DNA from: Alteromonas sp. 1_MG-2023
GTDB lineage: Bacteria > Pseudomonadota > Gammaproteobacteria > Enterobacterales > Alteromonadaceae
Length of the DNA: 64,000 nt
Reading direction: 5' to 3'
Assembly (NCBI RefSeq): GCF_030547075.1
Contig: NZ_JAUOQH010000011.1
Coordinates: 62,001-126,000 of the forward strand
Part shown: positions 51,328 to 60,805 of the stretch, piece after piece
Position numbering within the stretch: position 1 is the stretch's first letter
Layout: each line of letters starts with the position of its first letter
Notes under the pieces: generated by a model
What the model saw: the letters and a program-made list of their open reading frames with translations, nothing else
Told to the model about the DNA's origin: nothing
Database searches by the model: none
Position numbers and translations under genes: made by a program

Positions 51328-53532
51328 CTAACTGAAATCGGTGGGGTCGATATCTACCGACCAACGTACCTTTGCGGCCTGTGGCAGCCCTTGTAAATAA
51401 GGCAATGCTAAGCGCAACGCGTTATGTAACGGCGCACGTTTTTCATGGCTGCACACCAGCATAAAGCGAAAACGCCCTTGGCGCTTTTCGATTAAGCAGG
51501 GAAAAGGCCCACTCATTTGTGGTACTAAACCCGTAGAATTTGCGTTTGCAGTATTTGAGTTTAAAAGCACACCTCTAGCCTGTTGCAGGAAAGCATAGGC
51601 AGATGAACTCTCGGTTGCCTCGGCTCTAATCACAAATTGGCTAATATACGGAGGCAAGGCAGACGCTTTTCGCTCCATCAACGCATGGCGCGCAAAGTGG
51701 GCATAGCCGTTGTTCACTAAATCTTGTAATAAAGGATGGTGAGGATTATGGGTTTGCAGCCACATTTCTCCTGGTTTACTGGCACGCCCTGCTCGCCCAG
51801 CAAGCTGCGTAACTAACTGCGCTAACTTTTCTGGGGCCCGAAAGTCAGCACTAAATAACGCTCCATCACAATCTAAAACAACCACCAGTGTAACGTGGGG
51901 GAAATGATGCCCCTTTGACAAAATTTGTGTGCCCACCAGTATTTGATGTTCTTGGCGGTTAATGGCGTCTAAGGTTTGATGTAGCTTGTCTTTTCCTCTT
52001 ACCGTATCGCTATCTATTCGCACGTGTTTGGCATCGGGGAAGAGCTTCATCAAACCTTCCTCTACCTGCTCGGTGCCCGTCCCCGCTGTTACCATTTCAT
52101 GGCTGTGGCAAGCTTCACACTCTTTAGGCATTGACCGGGTTGCACCACAGTGGTGGCATTGCAGTCTGTTTTGCCCTTTATGCACGGTATAAGGTCTGTC
52201 GCAACGTTTGCACATTGCCGTAGTGCCGCAGTGATGACATAAAAGGGCTGGGGCATAACCCCGTCTATTTACAAAAACCAGAATCTGATTCCCAGCATTC
52301 ACATGCTGGCGCATGATTGTCAGCAAGCCTTCTGAAATGCCGTAATGAATAGGCTGGTCTCGGGCATCTAATAAATACTGCTTAGTGCTTTGCGCCCCTG
52401 CGGCGCGGCGAGTTAGCTGTAAATGCGCAAAGCGACCGTTTAATGCATTATTTAGCGTTTCAAGCGCTGGCGTGGCACTGCCAAGTAACAAAGGAATACT
52501 ATGCTCTTTAGCTCTCATGGCTGCTAAATCTCGCGCATGATACCTAAGCCCATCCTGTTGTTTGAATGATTCATCATGCTCTTCATCTACGATGATCATT
52601 CCGGGGTTTTTCAGCGGCGTAAAAATAGCTGAGCGAGTACCAATAATAATACCTAGTTCGCCTGCCCTTGCCCGCTGCCATACTGATAATCGCGCCGCGT
52701 CCGTCAATTGAGAATGCAATACCCCTACAGGAATATTAAAACGCTTTTCGAACCGTGAAACGGTTTGCGGCGTTAAACCTATTTCAGGTACTAAAATAAG
52801 TACTTGTTTACCGGCTTTAAGCAAAGGTTCGATAGATTGAAGATACACTTCGGTTTTACCGCTACCTGTAACCCCTTCAAGCAAGCTAATCGCAAAGGTG
52901 CCATGTTGCTGGTTTAACGCCGCTATCGCTACCCCTTGTTCTTTATCAGGTACGGGCTTTTCGCCAATGTCGAAGGTATCTAACCAAGCTTGCGCGGTGA
53001 GTTCAGGTGTAATTTCCACTAACTCAATAAGCGCTTTATCTAATAGCGCTTTCACTACTGCAGGTGAAAAGGTTTTGCGCGCTTCGCTAGCCATTAGTGA
53101 TGTGGTTTGAACTGCTTCCAAACAGGCCATCTGCTTGGGTGCTCGGCTTAAGCTCTTAATATCCGTATCAGCACCTTCTGGTGTGACTTGAATATATTGC
53201 GCAGGCGATGGCGTGGCAGACTCACCTTTTCGAAGAGGCACAGGAAGCATGGCATGTATCACTTCCCCAGGCGCATGGTGGTAGTACTGCCATAACCAAT
53301 GCGCCATTTTCCTTAGCGATTCGTCAATAACCGGCGTGCTATCTACTACCTCAATGATGGCTTTTATTTTACTGGTATCATCTATGTCCACACCGGATTC
53401 AACCACAATGCCTACCAATTGACGTGGGCCGAAAGGCACTTTTACCCGCACACCCGGTGGTAAAGTATCGGTATGAGAATAGGTAAATAGCTGGCGAAGC
53501 GGCACAGGTACAGCCACCTGAATGAATACCAT
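51328..53532 (-). CDS. priA: Primosomal protein N' (replication-restart helicase PriA)
   Basis: 3'-5' DNA helicase that reloads DnaB at stalled forks. 734 aa. N-terminal 3'-DNA-binding domain (VFIQVAVPVPLRQLFTYSH), Walker A GVTGSGKTEVYL, DEEH motif (IIVDEEHDESF), helicase motif ILVGTQILSKGHHFPHVTLV, QLAGRAGRA, and eight cysteines in CHHCGTTAMCKRC ... CHHCGATRSMPKECEAC that bind two zincs. Divergent from rpmE. Confidence 0.97.
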   Translation of the reverse strand: MVFIQVAVPVPLRQLFTYSHTDTLPPGVRVKVPFGPRQLVGIVVESGVDIDDTSKIKAIIEVVDSTPVIDESLRKMAHWLWQYYHHAPGEVIHAMLPVPLRKGESATPSPAQYIQVTPEGADTDIKSLSRAPKQMACLEAVQTTSLMASEARKTFSPAVVKALLDKALIELVEITPELTAQAWLDTFDIGEKPVPDKEQGVAIAALNQQHGTFAISLLEGVTGSGKTEVYLQSIEPLLKAGKQVLILVPEIGLTPQTVSRFEKRFNIPVGVLHSQLTDAARLSVWQRARAGELGIIIGTRSAIFTPLKNPGMIIVDEEHDESFKQQDGLRYHARDLAAMRAKEHSIPLLLGSATPALETLNNALNGRFAHLQLTRRAAGAQSTKQYLLDARDQPIHYGISEGLLTIMRQHVNAGNQILVFVNRRGYAPALLCHHCGTTAMCKRCDRPYTVHKGQNRLQCHHCGATRSMPKECEACHSHEMVTAGTGTEQVEEGLMKLFPDAKHVRIDSDTVRGKDKLHQTLDAINRQEHQILVGTQILSKGHHFPHVTLVVVLDCDGALFSADFRAPEKLAQLVTQLAGRAGRASKPGEMWLQTHNPHHPLLQDLVNNGYAHFARHALMERKASALPPYISQFVIRAEATESSSAYAFLQQARGVLLNSNTANANSTGLVPQMSGPFPCLIEKRQGRFRFMLVCSHEKRAPLHNALRLALPYLQGLPQAAKVRWSVDIDPTDFS

Positions 53533-53843
53533 TAAAATTGATGCCCCAAAATTGATAAACGTAAAGTAAGTAGACGTAAATTCAGAACCGCTAATGATCT
53601 GGCATTTAAATATAATGTCAAATAAGGGAAGGGAATTTATTTTTGCCCGTGTGCGGAATCAACACCGCCTCTGTTTACTTCGCATACAAAAAGTGCTTGA
53701 TCACTTACGATGCTTCCTTTATTATGCGCCGCTCTTTTGCGGCTGACTGCAATTTCTGCGGTCGGTCATTGAATTTAAAGTTGCGTATGGTGTTTGGCTT
53801 CGGGCCAGATAGCGATACGGCCTCATATTGAAGGTAATCCAAA
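53533..53843. other. 311-base priA-rpmE spacer with the rpmE leader
   Basis: No protein gene. It holds the rpmE promoter at 53697-53725 and a leader of about 110 bases with small hairpins, including GCCGC-TCTTTT-GCGGC (53728-53743) and GGC-TTCG-GGCC (53802-53812). L31 leaders bound by L31 are known in gammaproteobacteria, so this may be an autoregulatory leader. Confidence 0.55.
53697..53725 (+). promoter_or_regulatory. Sigma-70 promoter of rpmE
   Basis: TTGATC (53697-53702), 17-base spacer, TATTAT (53720-53725), giving a transcription start near 53732 and a leader of about 110 bases. Confidence 0.75.
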
Positions 53844-54056
53844 ATGAAAGATGGTATCCACCCAGAATACGCTGAAATGACAGCAACATGTTCTTGCGGC
53901 AACGTAATGAAAATCCGTTCTACGCTAGGTAAAGATATTAACCTAGACGTATGTTCTGCATGTCACCCATTCTACACTGGTAAGCAACGTAACGTTGACA
54001 CCGGTGGTCGTGTTGACCGCTTCAAGAAACGTTTCGGTGCTTTGGGCGCTAAATAA
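53844..54056 (+). CDS. rpmE: 50S ribosomal protein L31 (zinc-binding form)
   Basis: 70-aa bridge protein of the large subunit. MKDGIHPEY start, four cysteines (TCSCGN and [10 protein letters not shown]) that form the zinc site of the C+ form, and VDRFKKRFG ending. AAGG lies about 9 bases before the ATG. A zinc-independent paralogue, if present, is elsewhere. Strong terminator follows. Confidence 0.98.
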   Translation: MKDGIHPEYAEMTATCSCGNVMKIRSTLGKDINLDVCSACHPFYTGKQRNVDTGGRVDRFKKRFGALGAK

Positions 54057-54086
54057 GCTCAGTACTCAGAAACACTATGTTTCTTT

Positions 54087-54113
54087 AAAAAAGCGCCTAT
54101 CGGCGCTTTTTTT
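54087..54113 (+). terminator. rpmE terminator
   Basis: AAAAAAGCGCC / GGCGCTTTTTT with a TATC loop, about 30 bases after the stop; stem is the same as the hairpin after rpoH apart from the loop. Confidence 0.95.
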
Positions 54114-54149
54114 GTGTCTGCGCTCCGTAAAAAGCTCTACCAATACAGT

Positions 54150-54204
54150 GCTCGGCGAGTGGAGGGCTCGGCGAGTGGAGGGCTCGGCGATTGAAGGGCT
54201 CGGC
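54150..54204. repeat. 16-base tandem repeat
   Basis: Units GCTCGGCGAGTGGAGG (54150-54165 and 54166-54181, identical), GCTCGGCGATTGAAGG (54182-54197) and a partial GCTCGGC (54198-54204). A further GCTCGGCG appears at 54228, against the stop of the next gene. Between the rpmE terminator and a convergent small gene. Confidence 0.85.
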
Positions 54205-54217
54205 TAATACCATGTTC

Positions 54218-54532
54218 CTAGTGAAAAGCTCGGCGTTTTAAATGCCGCTCCCAATTGCCGTTACTTTGCGAAGTGCACGCTTGCTCGCTGTCGTAGCGTA
54301 CACCTTTAACGTCTACCTTCAATATGTGACACATATTATCGAGCTCATCTTCAAATGCTTGGTTCCAATTTGCTGCTAGCGCTTCGCTTTTTTGCTTTTC
54401 AGTTTCAAACACCGCAATAATTTCCGGCCTGCGCCAATGCCCCATATGCGTAAGCCACTCAAAGCCTACCGACTCAGATTTTGCCCACTCACACACCGCC
54501 GTTAACGCTTCAATCAGTTTCTTTTCAGACAT
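54218..54532 (-). CDS. 104-aa conserved-looking protein of unknown function
   Basis: MSEKKLIEALTAVCEWAKSESV ... RHLKRRAFH. No signal peptide or TM, slightly acidic N-terminal half, basic C-terminus; two Cys after residue 65. I do not recognise the family. AAGGAAAG lies about 12 bases before the ATG. Convergent with rpmE; the C-terminal coding end touches the last GCTCGGCG of the tandem repeat. Confidence 0.6.
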   Translation of the reverse strand: MSEKKLIEALTAVCEWAKSESVGFEWLTHMGHWRRPEIIAVFETEKQKSEALAANWNQAFEDELDNMCHILKVDVKGVRYDSEQACTSQSNGNWERHLKRRAFH

Positions 54533-54903
54533 CTTAAGTTACGCTTTCCTTTATCATATTTACATTATACTTATTCCGCGAACCAGCGCCTTAAACGGCC
54601 GGCTTAATGCCTTTTTTACAACGCTATCCGACGCTCACCTGTGTCTACATCTATACCTACCCCTATAAAATAGAAATAATGTATTAATTCTTAAGGTGTC
54701 ATTAATGTGGTGAATGGCAGATATTCGACGATGTCACTGGTCATACAAGCAAGTCTGTCCTAGATTAAAAGGTATAAAGGGCAGATCAGATATGTACTTA
54801 AATATCCCTGTGATAAAGTCGAAGATATTCTACTGCGGCAACGCAGATTGCCCTTACGGTAACGAAGATTGCCTAACCCCTACATCGAAGGATATGTTTA
54901 CTA
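54533..54903. other. 371-base spacer before the malic enzyme gene
   Basis: No convincing gene. It contains the promoters of the 104-aa gene (minus) and of the malic enzyme (plus), which I cannot place. A small open frame at 54714-54959 is treated as spurious because it runs into the malic enzyme in another frame. Confidence 0.5.
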
Positions 54904-56145
54904 ATGTCAGATTTCAGACAACGTGCACTAGATTATCATGCCAAACCCACGCCAGGTAAAATTAGCGTGGAGCTATCAAAACCAGCCGATAGTGTGGATG
55001 ATCTTGCTCTGGCTTACAGTCCAGGGGTAGCTGAACCGGTACGTGAAATTGCTGAAGATCCTGATAATGCTTACAAATATACTGCAAAAGGCAACATGGT
55101 AGCGGTCATCAGTAATGGTACTGCTATTTTAGGTTTAGGTAATTTGGGGCCGTTAGCTTCTAAACCGGTGATGGAAGGTAAAGCACTGCTGTTTAAACGC
55201 TTTGCAGGGCTTGATGCTATCGACATTGAAGTAAAGCACCGCACCACAGAAGAATTCATTAATACCGTTGCTAATATTGCAGATACGTTTGGCGGTATTA
55301 ACCTTGAAGATATTAAAGCCCCTGAATGCTTTGAAATAGAACAGGAATTGATTAAGCGCTGTAGTATTCCAGTATTCCATGACGATCAACATGGTACTGC
55401 TATTGTTACCGCCGCAGGTATGTTGAACGCCATTGAAATTCAGGGTAAAAATATCGAAAGCGCCAAAATAGTCTGTATGGGTGCGGGTGCAGCTGCCGTT
55501 GCCTGTATGGAATTGCTCATTAAATGTGGCGCGCAACGAGAGCGCATTTACATGCTAGATAGAAAGGGAGTTATTCACACTCGCCGTGAAGACCTTACCG
55601 AACACAAGCGCTTGTTTGCCAATAATACCGATAAACGTACGTTAGAAGATGTGATGGAAGGCGCTGATATTTTTGTAGGCGTATCTGGCCCTGATGTATT
55701 GCCGCCAGAAACCTTGGCGTTAATGGGGCCCAATCCGATTGTTTTTGCCTGCTCTAACCCCGACCCTGAAATTAAGCCTGAATTGGCTCATGAAGTTCGA
55801 AGTGATTTGATTATGGCAACGGGGCGTTCTGATTACCCTAATCAGGTAAACAATGTTCTTTGCTTTCCGTTCATTTTCCGTGGCGCATTAGATGTTCGCG
55901 CAACTGCAATTAACGACGAGATGAAAGTGGCGGCAGTAGAAGCACTACGCGCTATTACCAAAGAGCCTGTGCCTGAGTCGGTATTGGCAGCTAGCAACAG
56001 CAGCAGCCTGACCTTTGGCAAAGAGTATATTATCCCTAAACCTATGGACCCTCGCCTTTGTGAACGTATTGCTACTGCTGTGTCGAAAGCGGCGATTGAA
56101 TCTGGCGTTGCAAGACTTCCAGAAGTACCGAATCGCTCAGAGTAA
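54904..56145 (+). CDS. Malic enzyme, short NAD(P)-dependent form
   Basis: Oxaloacetate-decarboxylating malate dehydrogenase, 413 aa, corresponding to the malic-enzyme half of MaeB without the phosphotransacetylase domain. Motifs: LALAYSPGVAEPVREIAEDP, NGTAILGLGNLGPLASKPVMEGK (catalytic Lys), NLEDIKAPECFEIEQEL, PVFHDDQHGTAIV (metal-binding Asp) and the dinucleotide site VCMGAGAAAVACMELL. NAD or NADP preference cannot be told. Terminator follows directly. Confidence 0.93.
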   Translation: MSDFRQRALDYHAKPTPGKISVELSKPADSVDDLALAYSPGVAEPVREIAEDPDNAYKYTAKGNMVAVISNGTAILGLGNLGPLASKPVMEGKALLFKRFAGLDAIDIEVKHRTTEEFINTVANIADTFGGINLEDIKAPECFEIEQELIKRCSIPVFHDDQHGTAIVTAAGMLNAIEIQGKNIESAKIVCMGAGAAAVACMELLIKCGAQRERIYMLDRKGVIHTRREDLTEHKRLFANNTDKRTLEDVMEGADIFVGVSGPDVLPPETLALMGPNPIVFACSNPDPEIKPELAHEVRSDLIMATGRSDYPNQVNNVLCFPFIFRGALDVRATAINDEMKVAAVEALRAITKEPVPESVLAASNSSSLTFGKEYIIPKPMDPRLCERIATAVSKAAIESGVARLPEVPNRSE

Positions 56146-56195
56146 AGGCAGTATAATCGAATCACTTAGCGCGCAGCCTTGTATTCAATTATTAC

Positions 56196-56226
56196 AAAAA
56201 ACGGCAATTTTCATTGCCGTTTTTTT
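56196..56226. terminator. Bidirectional terminator between malic enzyme and metJ
   Basis: ACGGCAAT / ATTGCCGT with a TTTC loop, flanked by A-run and T-run; it overlaps the metJ stop by two bases. Confidence 0.9.
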
Positions 56227-56551
56227 AATCTTCCTGTTCGTTCTCGACAGACACGTCAATGCCCATATCTTCCATAATACGTCTTGCTTCAGCGGGCACA
56301 CGATTAGGGTTATCTTTTCTTAAATCTTCGTCATCCGGTAACGGCTGACCTGTAAATGCGTGAAGAAACGCTTCACATAATAATTCTGAATTCGTCGCGT
56401 GACGCAAATTGTTTATTTGCCGACGGGTACGTTCATCGGTTAATGCTTTTAGCACATTAATAGGAATAGAAACGGTGACTTTCTTTACCTGTTCACTCTT
56501 TTTTCCGTGCTCTGCGTAGGGATGAATATACTTACCGTTCCACTCTGCCAT
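56225..56551 (-). CDS. metJ: Methionine regulon repressor MetJ
   Basis: 108-aa ribbon-helix-helix repressor using SAM as corepressor. [21 protein letters not shown] start, DNA-contacting strand [23 protein letters not shown], then [28 protein letters not shown], a near-complete match to E. coli MetJ from memory. Divergent from metF; the spacer has four met boxes that can control both genes. Confidence 0.97.
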   Translation of the reverse strand: MAEWNGKYIHPYAEHGKKSEQVKKVTVSIPINVLKALTDERTRRQINNLRHATNSELLCEAFLHAFTGQPLPDDEDLRKDNPNRVPAEARRIMEDMGIDVSVENEQED

Positions 56552-56638
56552 GATGCTAACTCTGTCTGATCTTATTTATGTTATGAAGAGAAATTCTAAA
56601 CAAGTTGACGAAAAGGTCAATTGAGCAGTGTAAACCTC

Positions 56639-56683
56639 TTGACGTCTAGACGTAAATTCTTTATTTTGGACGTCTAAACGTCT
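56639..56683 (+). promoter_or_regulatory. metF promoter with four met boxes
   Basis: TTGACG (56639-56644), 17-base spacer, TATTTT (56662-56667). Two tandem pairs of MetJ boxes (consensus AGACGTCT): TGACGTCT (56640-56647) with AGACGTAA (56648-56655), and GGACGTCT (56668-56675) with AAACGTCT (56676-56683). One pair covers the -35, the other the start site, so MetJ-SAM should repress strongly. Confidence 0.9.
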
Positions 56684-56687
56684 ATAA

Positions 56688-57587
<900 letters not shown>

Positions 57588-57766
57588 TTTCGATTAAACC
57601 TTTGCTCCTGTAGGGCAGACCAGTATACCATTTACCTATTATCAGGTATTTAAACGACTCGTTTGCCTCGCACCACCCGTCACATTCTCTCGCTTCAACA
57701 GGTCAGATATATTGCGGCGTTAAAAAGCGAATGGCTTTCAAGGCGAGTACTAACTAGGAGTAAAAT

Positions 57767-58651
57767 GTGAACTGGGATCGGGTAAAAGCCATCTATCATA
57801 AGCTCGCACCACAAGTTGTCGACCTTTTCACTATCTTCATCAAGCGCTGCCGTGAAGACAATATTACTATCTCTGCAGGCCACTTAGCGTATGTAACGCT
57901 ACTCTCTCTTGTGCCTTTTATCATGGTGACTTTTACCATCATGTCGGCGTTCCCTGCGTTTGCTTCCGTGCGAGGCAAATTAGAATATTTTATCTTTAAC
58001 AACTTCGTGCCCACAGCCAGTGATACGGTTCACGAGTATATGTCTGACTTTGTGGGGAATGCGTCTGAAATGGGTGCTATCGGTATTTTGTCGCTACTGG
58101 TAGTGGCACTAATGCTAATTTCCAATGTTGATAAAACCCTTAACCGTATTTGGCGTACCCAGAGCGATCGCCCTATCGTGTACACCTTTGCCATTTATTG
58201 GATGGTAATTACCTTAGGCCCCATGCTTATTGGCTCTAGTGTGATTATTAGCTCTTATTTAGCTGGGCTTGCTGCGTTTGCGGAAGAGTATACACCAGGG
58301 TTAGGCACATTTTTACTCACCTTAGTGCCTAGCTTTGCTGCCATGTTAGCCTTCTTTATTCTTTATATGATAGTGCCGAACCGCCGTGTATTTGCACGAC
58401 ATGCCATTTCAGGGGCCGTACTGGCTACTGTAGCGTTTGAGTTGACCAAGTCGGGGTTTGCACTGTATATCACTAACTTCCCTTCTTACGAGCTTATATA
58501 CGGCGCGTTAGCGGTAGTGCCTATTTTATTCTTGTGGGTTTATATTTCGTGGATTCTAGTGCTATTAGGGGCTGAATTTACATGTAGCCTAGGGCAAGCG
58601 TTTGAAAACAGAAAAGCGGAAGACGAACCTAGGCAAATGCCAGAAGAATAA
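57767..58651 (+). CDS. YihY/UPF0761-family membrane protein
   Basis: 294-aa inner-membrane protein of the YihY (formerly BrkB/RNase BN) family, function unknown. GTG start with AGGAG about 6 bases upstream. DNITISAGHLAYVTLLSLVPFIMV, LLVVALMLISNVDKTLNRIWRT, and GAVLATVAFELTKSGFALYIT are family signatures; six TMs. The old ribonuclease BN name was assigned in error and should not be used. Monocistronic. Confidence 0.9.
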   Translation: MNWDRVKAIYHKLAPQVVDLFTIFIKRCREDNITISAGHLAYVTLLSLVPFIMVTFTIMSAFPAFASVRGKLEYFIFNNFVPTASDTVHEYMSDFVGNASEMGAIGILSLLVVALMLISNVDKTLNRIWRTQSDRPIVYTFAIYWMVITLGPMLIGSSVIISSYLAGLAAFAEEYTPGLGTFLLTLVPSFAAMLAFFILYMIVPNRRVFARHAISGAVLATVAFELTKSGFALYITNFPSYELIYGALAVVPILFLWVYISWILVLLGAEFTCSLGQAFENRKAEDEPRQMPEE

Positions 58652-58686
58652 ACGTAACTCATTAAGCGTGACTAATGCTAAATGAC

Positions 58687-58719
58687 AAAAGGCGTTGTAG
58701 GAAACTACAACGCCTTTTT
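58687..58719 (+). terminator. Terminator of the YihY-family gene
   Basis: AAAAGGCGTTGTAG / CTACAACGCCTTTT, 14-bp perfect stem, GAAA tetraloop, U-run. Confidence 0.95.
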
Positions 58720-58753
58720 ACTCAGTACGGGTTTATGTTGGCTGGTTCTTCCC

Positions 58754-58820
58754 GCTAGCTCATAACCACCAACTTATATCTACCAACTTGTACCTACCAA
58801 CTTATACTGGCTAGCTCATA
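58754..58820. repeat. Three 14-base repeats inside an 11-base direct repeat
   Basis: Tandem ACCAACTTATATCT, ACCAACTTGTACCT, ACCAACTTATACTG (58768-58809), flanked by GCTAGCTCATA at 58754-58764 and 58810-58820. Between convergent genes. Confidence 0.85.
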
Positions 58821-58854
58821 CCGGTTGATGGGGCCTAAATGAGTTATGTTTTAC

Positions 58855-59493
58855 TTAATTAGACATTGCAGCAATGAAGGCATCAGATTCAGCAATAGCT
58901 GAATTCATCTGCTCAATAAGTTGATCAACATCATTTTGAATCGTTGAAAGCTCACCTTGCAACGCACCAATCGCGCTAGCGTTTAAGTTATGTTTTAAGT
59001 ACAAAACATTGTCTTGAAAAGCACTTAATACCGGTGCCATTCTACTTTCCGCTTTACGCATAGTTTTGATAAGTGCGCTATATCTGCGCTCTGTATCACG
59101 CAATTTCGCAGTGCTTTCGCGTTTCAACGATGCATTTTGATACTTATCAAGCTCGTCTTCCCATTCATCAAATAACGCTTCAGCAACGCTTTCTACTTTA
59201 TCGATACGATCAGTAACGTCATTAGCAGCAGAAAGGCTGTTTTCGTACTCACTGTTCAGTTTGTTGTAAACGTCTTCAAGTTCACCACCTTCAAAAGCCA
59301 CCACGGCACTGAAGGCCTCTAACGCAGAACTAAACTCTTCCTGTGCGTCTTCTTGCGACTCTTTTGCGTTTTCAACACGGTCAACAAGGATATCCCGTTT
59401 CTCAACGCCTACTTTCTCCCACGCTGCGTAATACGCAGATTGGCAGCCAGTTAATACCAACATAGCAATAACAGCCGTTGCTATTAGCCTCAT
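58855..59493 (-). CDS. DUF2959-family lipoprotein
   Basis: 212 aa. Signal peptide with lipobox LVLTGC, then a mostly alpha-helical coiled-coil body (VGVEKRDILVDRVENAKESQ ... SALEAFSAVVAFEGGELEDV), matching the DUF2959 family, function unknown. Its ATG overlaps the upstream stop (ATGA at 59490-59493), so it is coupled to the small membrane protein gene before it. Outer- or inner-membrane lipid anchor is undetermined. Confidence 0.88.
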   Translation of the reverse strand: MRLIATAVIAMLVLTGCQSAYYAAWEKVGVEKRDILVDRVENAKESQEDAQEEFSSALEAFSAVVAFEGGELEDVYNKLNSEYENSLSAANDVTDRIDKVESVAEALFDEWEDELDKYQNASLKRESTAKLRDTERRYSALIKTMRKAESRMAPVLSAFQDNVLYLKHNLNASAIGALQGELSTIQNDVDQLIEQMNSAIAESDAFIAAMSN

Positions 59494-59732
59494 AACATCT
59501 CTCTCCCTCGATAGCGGGCCGCGCTAATAATACAAATAATGTGCAAAATAACGCCTAGTGGCCAAAATACAATTGCTAATACTACGGTAGCTGCAAGCGC
59601 ATAGCTCACTCCAACTACGATAAAATAAAATAGTGCGCCGAGTATTCGCCCTTGTACTAGATGTCCAAGCCCTGGAATAAAAAAGTTACAGATTGCAGCA
59701 ATCACGTTGCCACCCGATCCTTGTCCTGACAT
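59490..59732 (-). CDS. Small two-TM membrane protein
   Basis: 80 aa: a Gly/Ser start, then IPGLGHLVQGRILGALFYFIVVGVSYALA and VVLAIVFWPLGVILHIICII. The FIPGLGHLVQGR segment before the first TM is like that of TM2-type domain proteins (PGLGHFYLGR). Function unknown. First gene of a pair with the DUF2959 lipoprotein; overlap suggests a joint envelope role. Confidence 0.8.
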   Translation of the reverse strand: MSGQGSGGNVIAAICNFFIPGLGHLVQGRILGALFYFIVVGVSYALAATVVLAIVFWPLGVILHIICIISAARYRGREML

Positions 59733-59830
59733 ATAAACTTCCTCGCAATTGTTATCAGAATATGATTATGTAGTATTTCATAAGAATAAACTAAACTAAA
59801 ACAGGCACCCGCACAACGCGCGGAAATAAA

Positions 59831-60805
59831 ATGAAACGACTTTACCCAGATGTTACCTGTTACCAAAATGGATTTATCGAGGTGGGATGTGGGCACTCTC
59901 TTTATTATGAGCAGAGCGGCAACCCTGAGGGTATTCCCGTCATCTTTATTCACGGCGGGCCTGGCGCAGGGCTACCGCCTAACTATAAGTGCTTCTTTGA
60001 CAGTAATCGCTACCGCATTATTGGTTTTGAACAAAGAGGGTGCGGCCGTTCCACTCCTTCCGCCTGTATTAAAAATAATGATACTTGGCTCAATGTTGAA
60101 GATATAGAAACCCTAAGACGCTATCTTAATGTACCTGATTGGCTGGTATTTGGAGGCTCTTGGGGCTCAACCCTCGCGCTTCTCTACACTTTTAAATATG
60201 CCGCGCACGTTAATGGCCTTATTCTAAGAGGCGTATTCTTAGCCAGGCAGCAAGATAGAGATTGGTTTTTATCGCCAAACAGTGCTGCCGCCCAACTTTT
60301 TCCCGAATACTACCGTCAATTTATAAAGGGAATAGCGGCGCCTTTGACCAGTGCGTCCATCTGCGAGTACTACTACAACACCCTTAAAGCCGATAACGAA
60401 GTACAGCGTCACGCGGCATTAAAGCGCTGGTATCAGTGGGAAGAGAGACTCTCTCGCGTATCTTTACCCCCTGGCACCGGTGATTCTACCAGCCAATATC
60501 CCCTGTCACTGGTCACCACCCTAGCCACTCTTGAGTGCCACTTTTTAATCAACAAGTGTTTTCTAGAAGAAGGATACATACTTGATAATATTGATAAAAT
60601 AAGTGATATTCCTGGCACTATTATTCATGGTCGATATGACATGATATGTAAGACGGAAGCCGCGGAAACATTGCATAAGTCATGGCCAGGCAGCCAACTG
60701 CAAATCATTCCTGAAGCTGGCCATAGTACTTCAGAGCCGGGTATTGCATATGCGCTGTGCCGCGCAACTAGAGACATGGCAAGGTTTTTAAAGGAGCAAA
60801 AATAA
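59831..60805 (+). CDS. pip: Proline iminopeptidase
   Basis: S33 alpha/beta hydrolase releasing N-terminal proline, 324 aa. Oxyanion motif IFIHGGPGAGLPP, nucleophile elbow FGGSWGSTLALLYT (Ser), acid in IIHGRYDMICK (Asp), His in EAGHS. Typical EQRGCGRSTPSA. The stop overlaps the dtd start (TAATG), so pip-dtd are coupled. Confidence 0.95.
   Translation: MKRLYPDVTCYQNGFIEVGCGHSLYYEQSGNPEGIPVIFIHGGPGAGLPPNYKCFFDSNRYRIIGFEQRGCGRSTPSACIKNNDTWLNVEDIETLRRYLNVPDWLVFGGSWGSTLALLYTFKYAAHVNGLILRGVFLARQQDRDWFLSPNSAAAQLFPEYYRQFIKGIAAPLTSASICEYYYNTLKADNEVQRHAALKRWYQWEERLSRVSLPPGTGDSTSQYPLSLVTTLATLECHFLINKCFLEEGYILDNIDKISDIPGTIIHGRYDMICKTEAAETLHKSWPGSQLQIIPEAGHSTSEPGIAYALCRATRDMARFLKEQK

Noticed and set aside
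53643..53902. Two short frames (plus and minus) in the rpmE leader
   Set aside because: They overlap the promoter and start of rpmE and carry no signature.
54714..54959. 81-aa open frame with several Cys upstream of the malic enzyme
   Set aside because: It runs 56 bases into the malic enzyme in another frame, has no ribosome site or family match, and its Cys-rich tail is the shifted reading of that gene's start.
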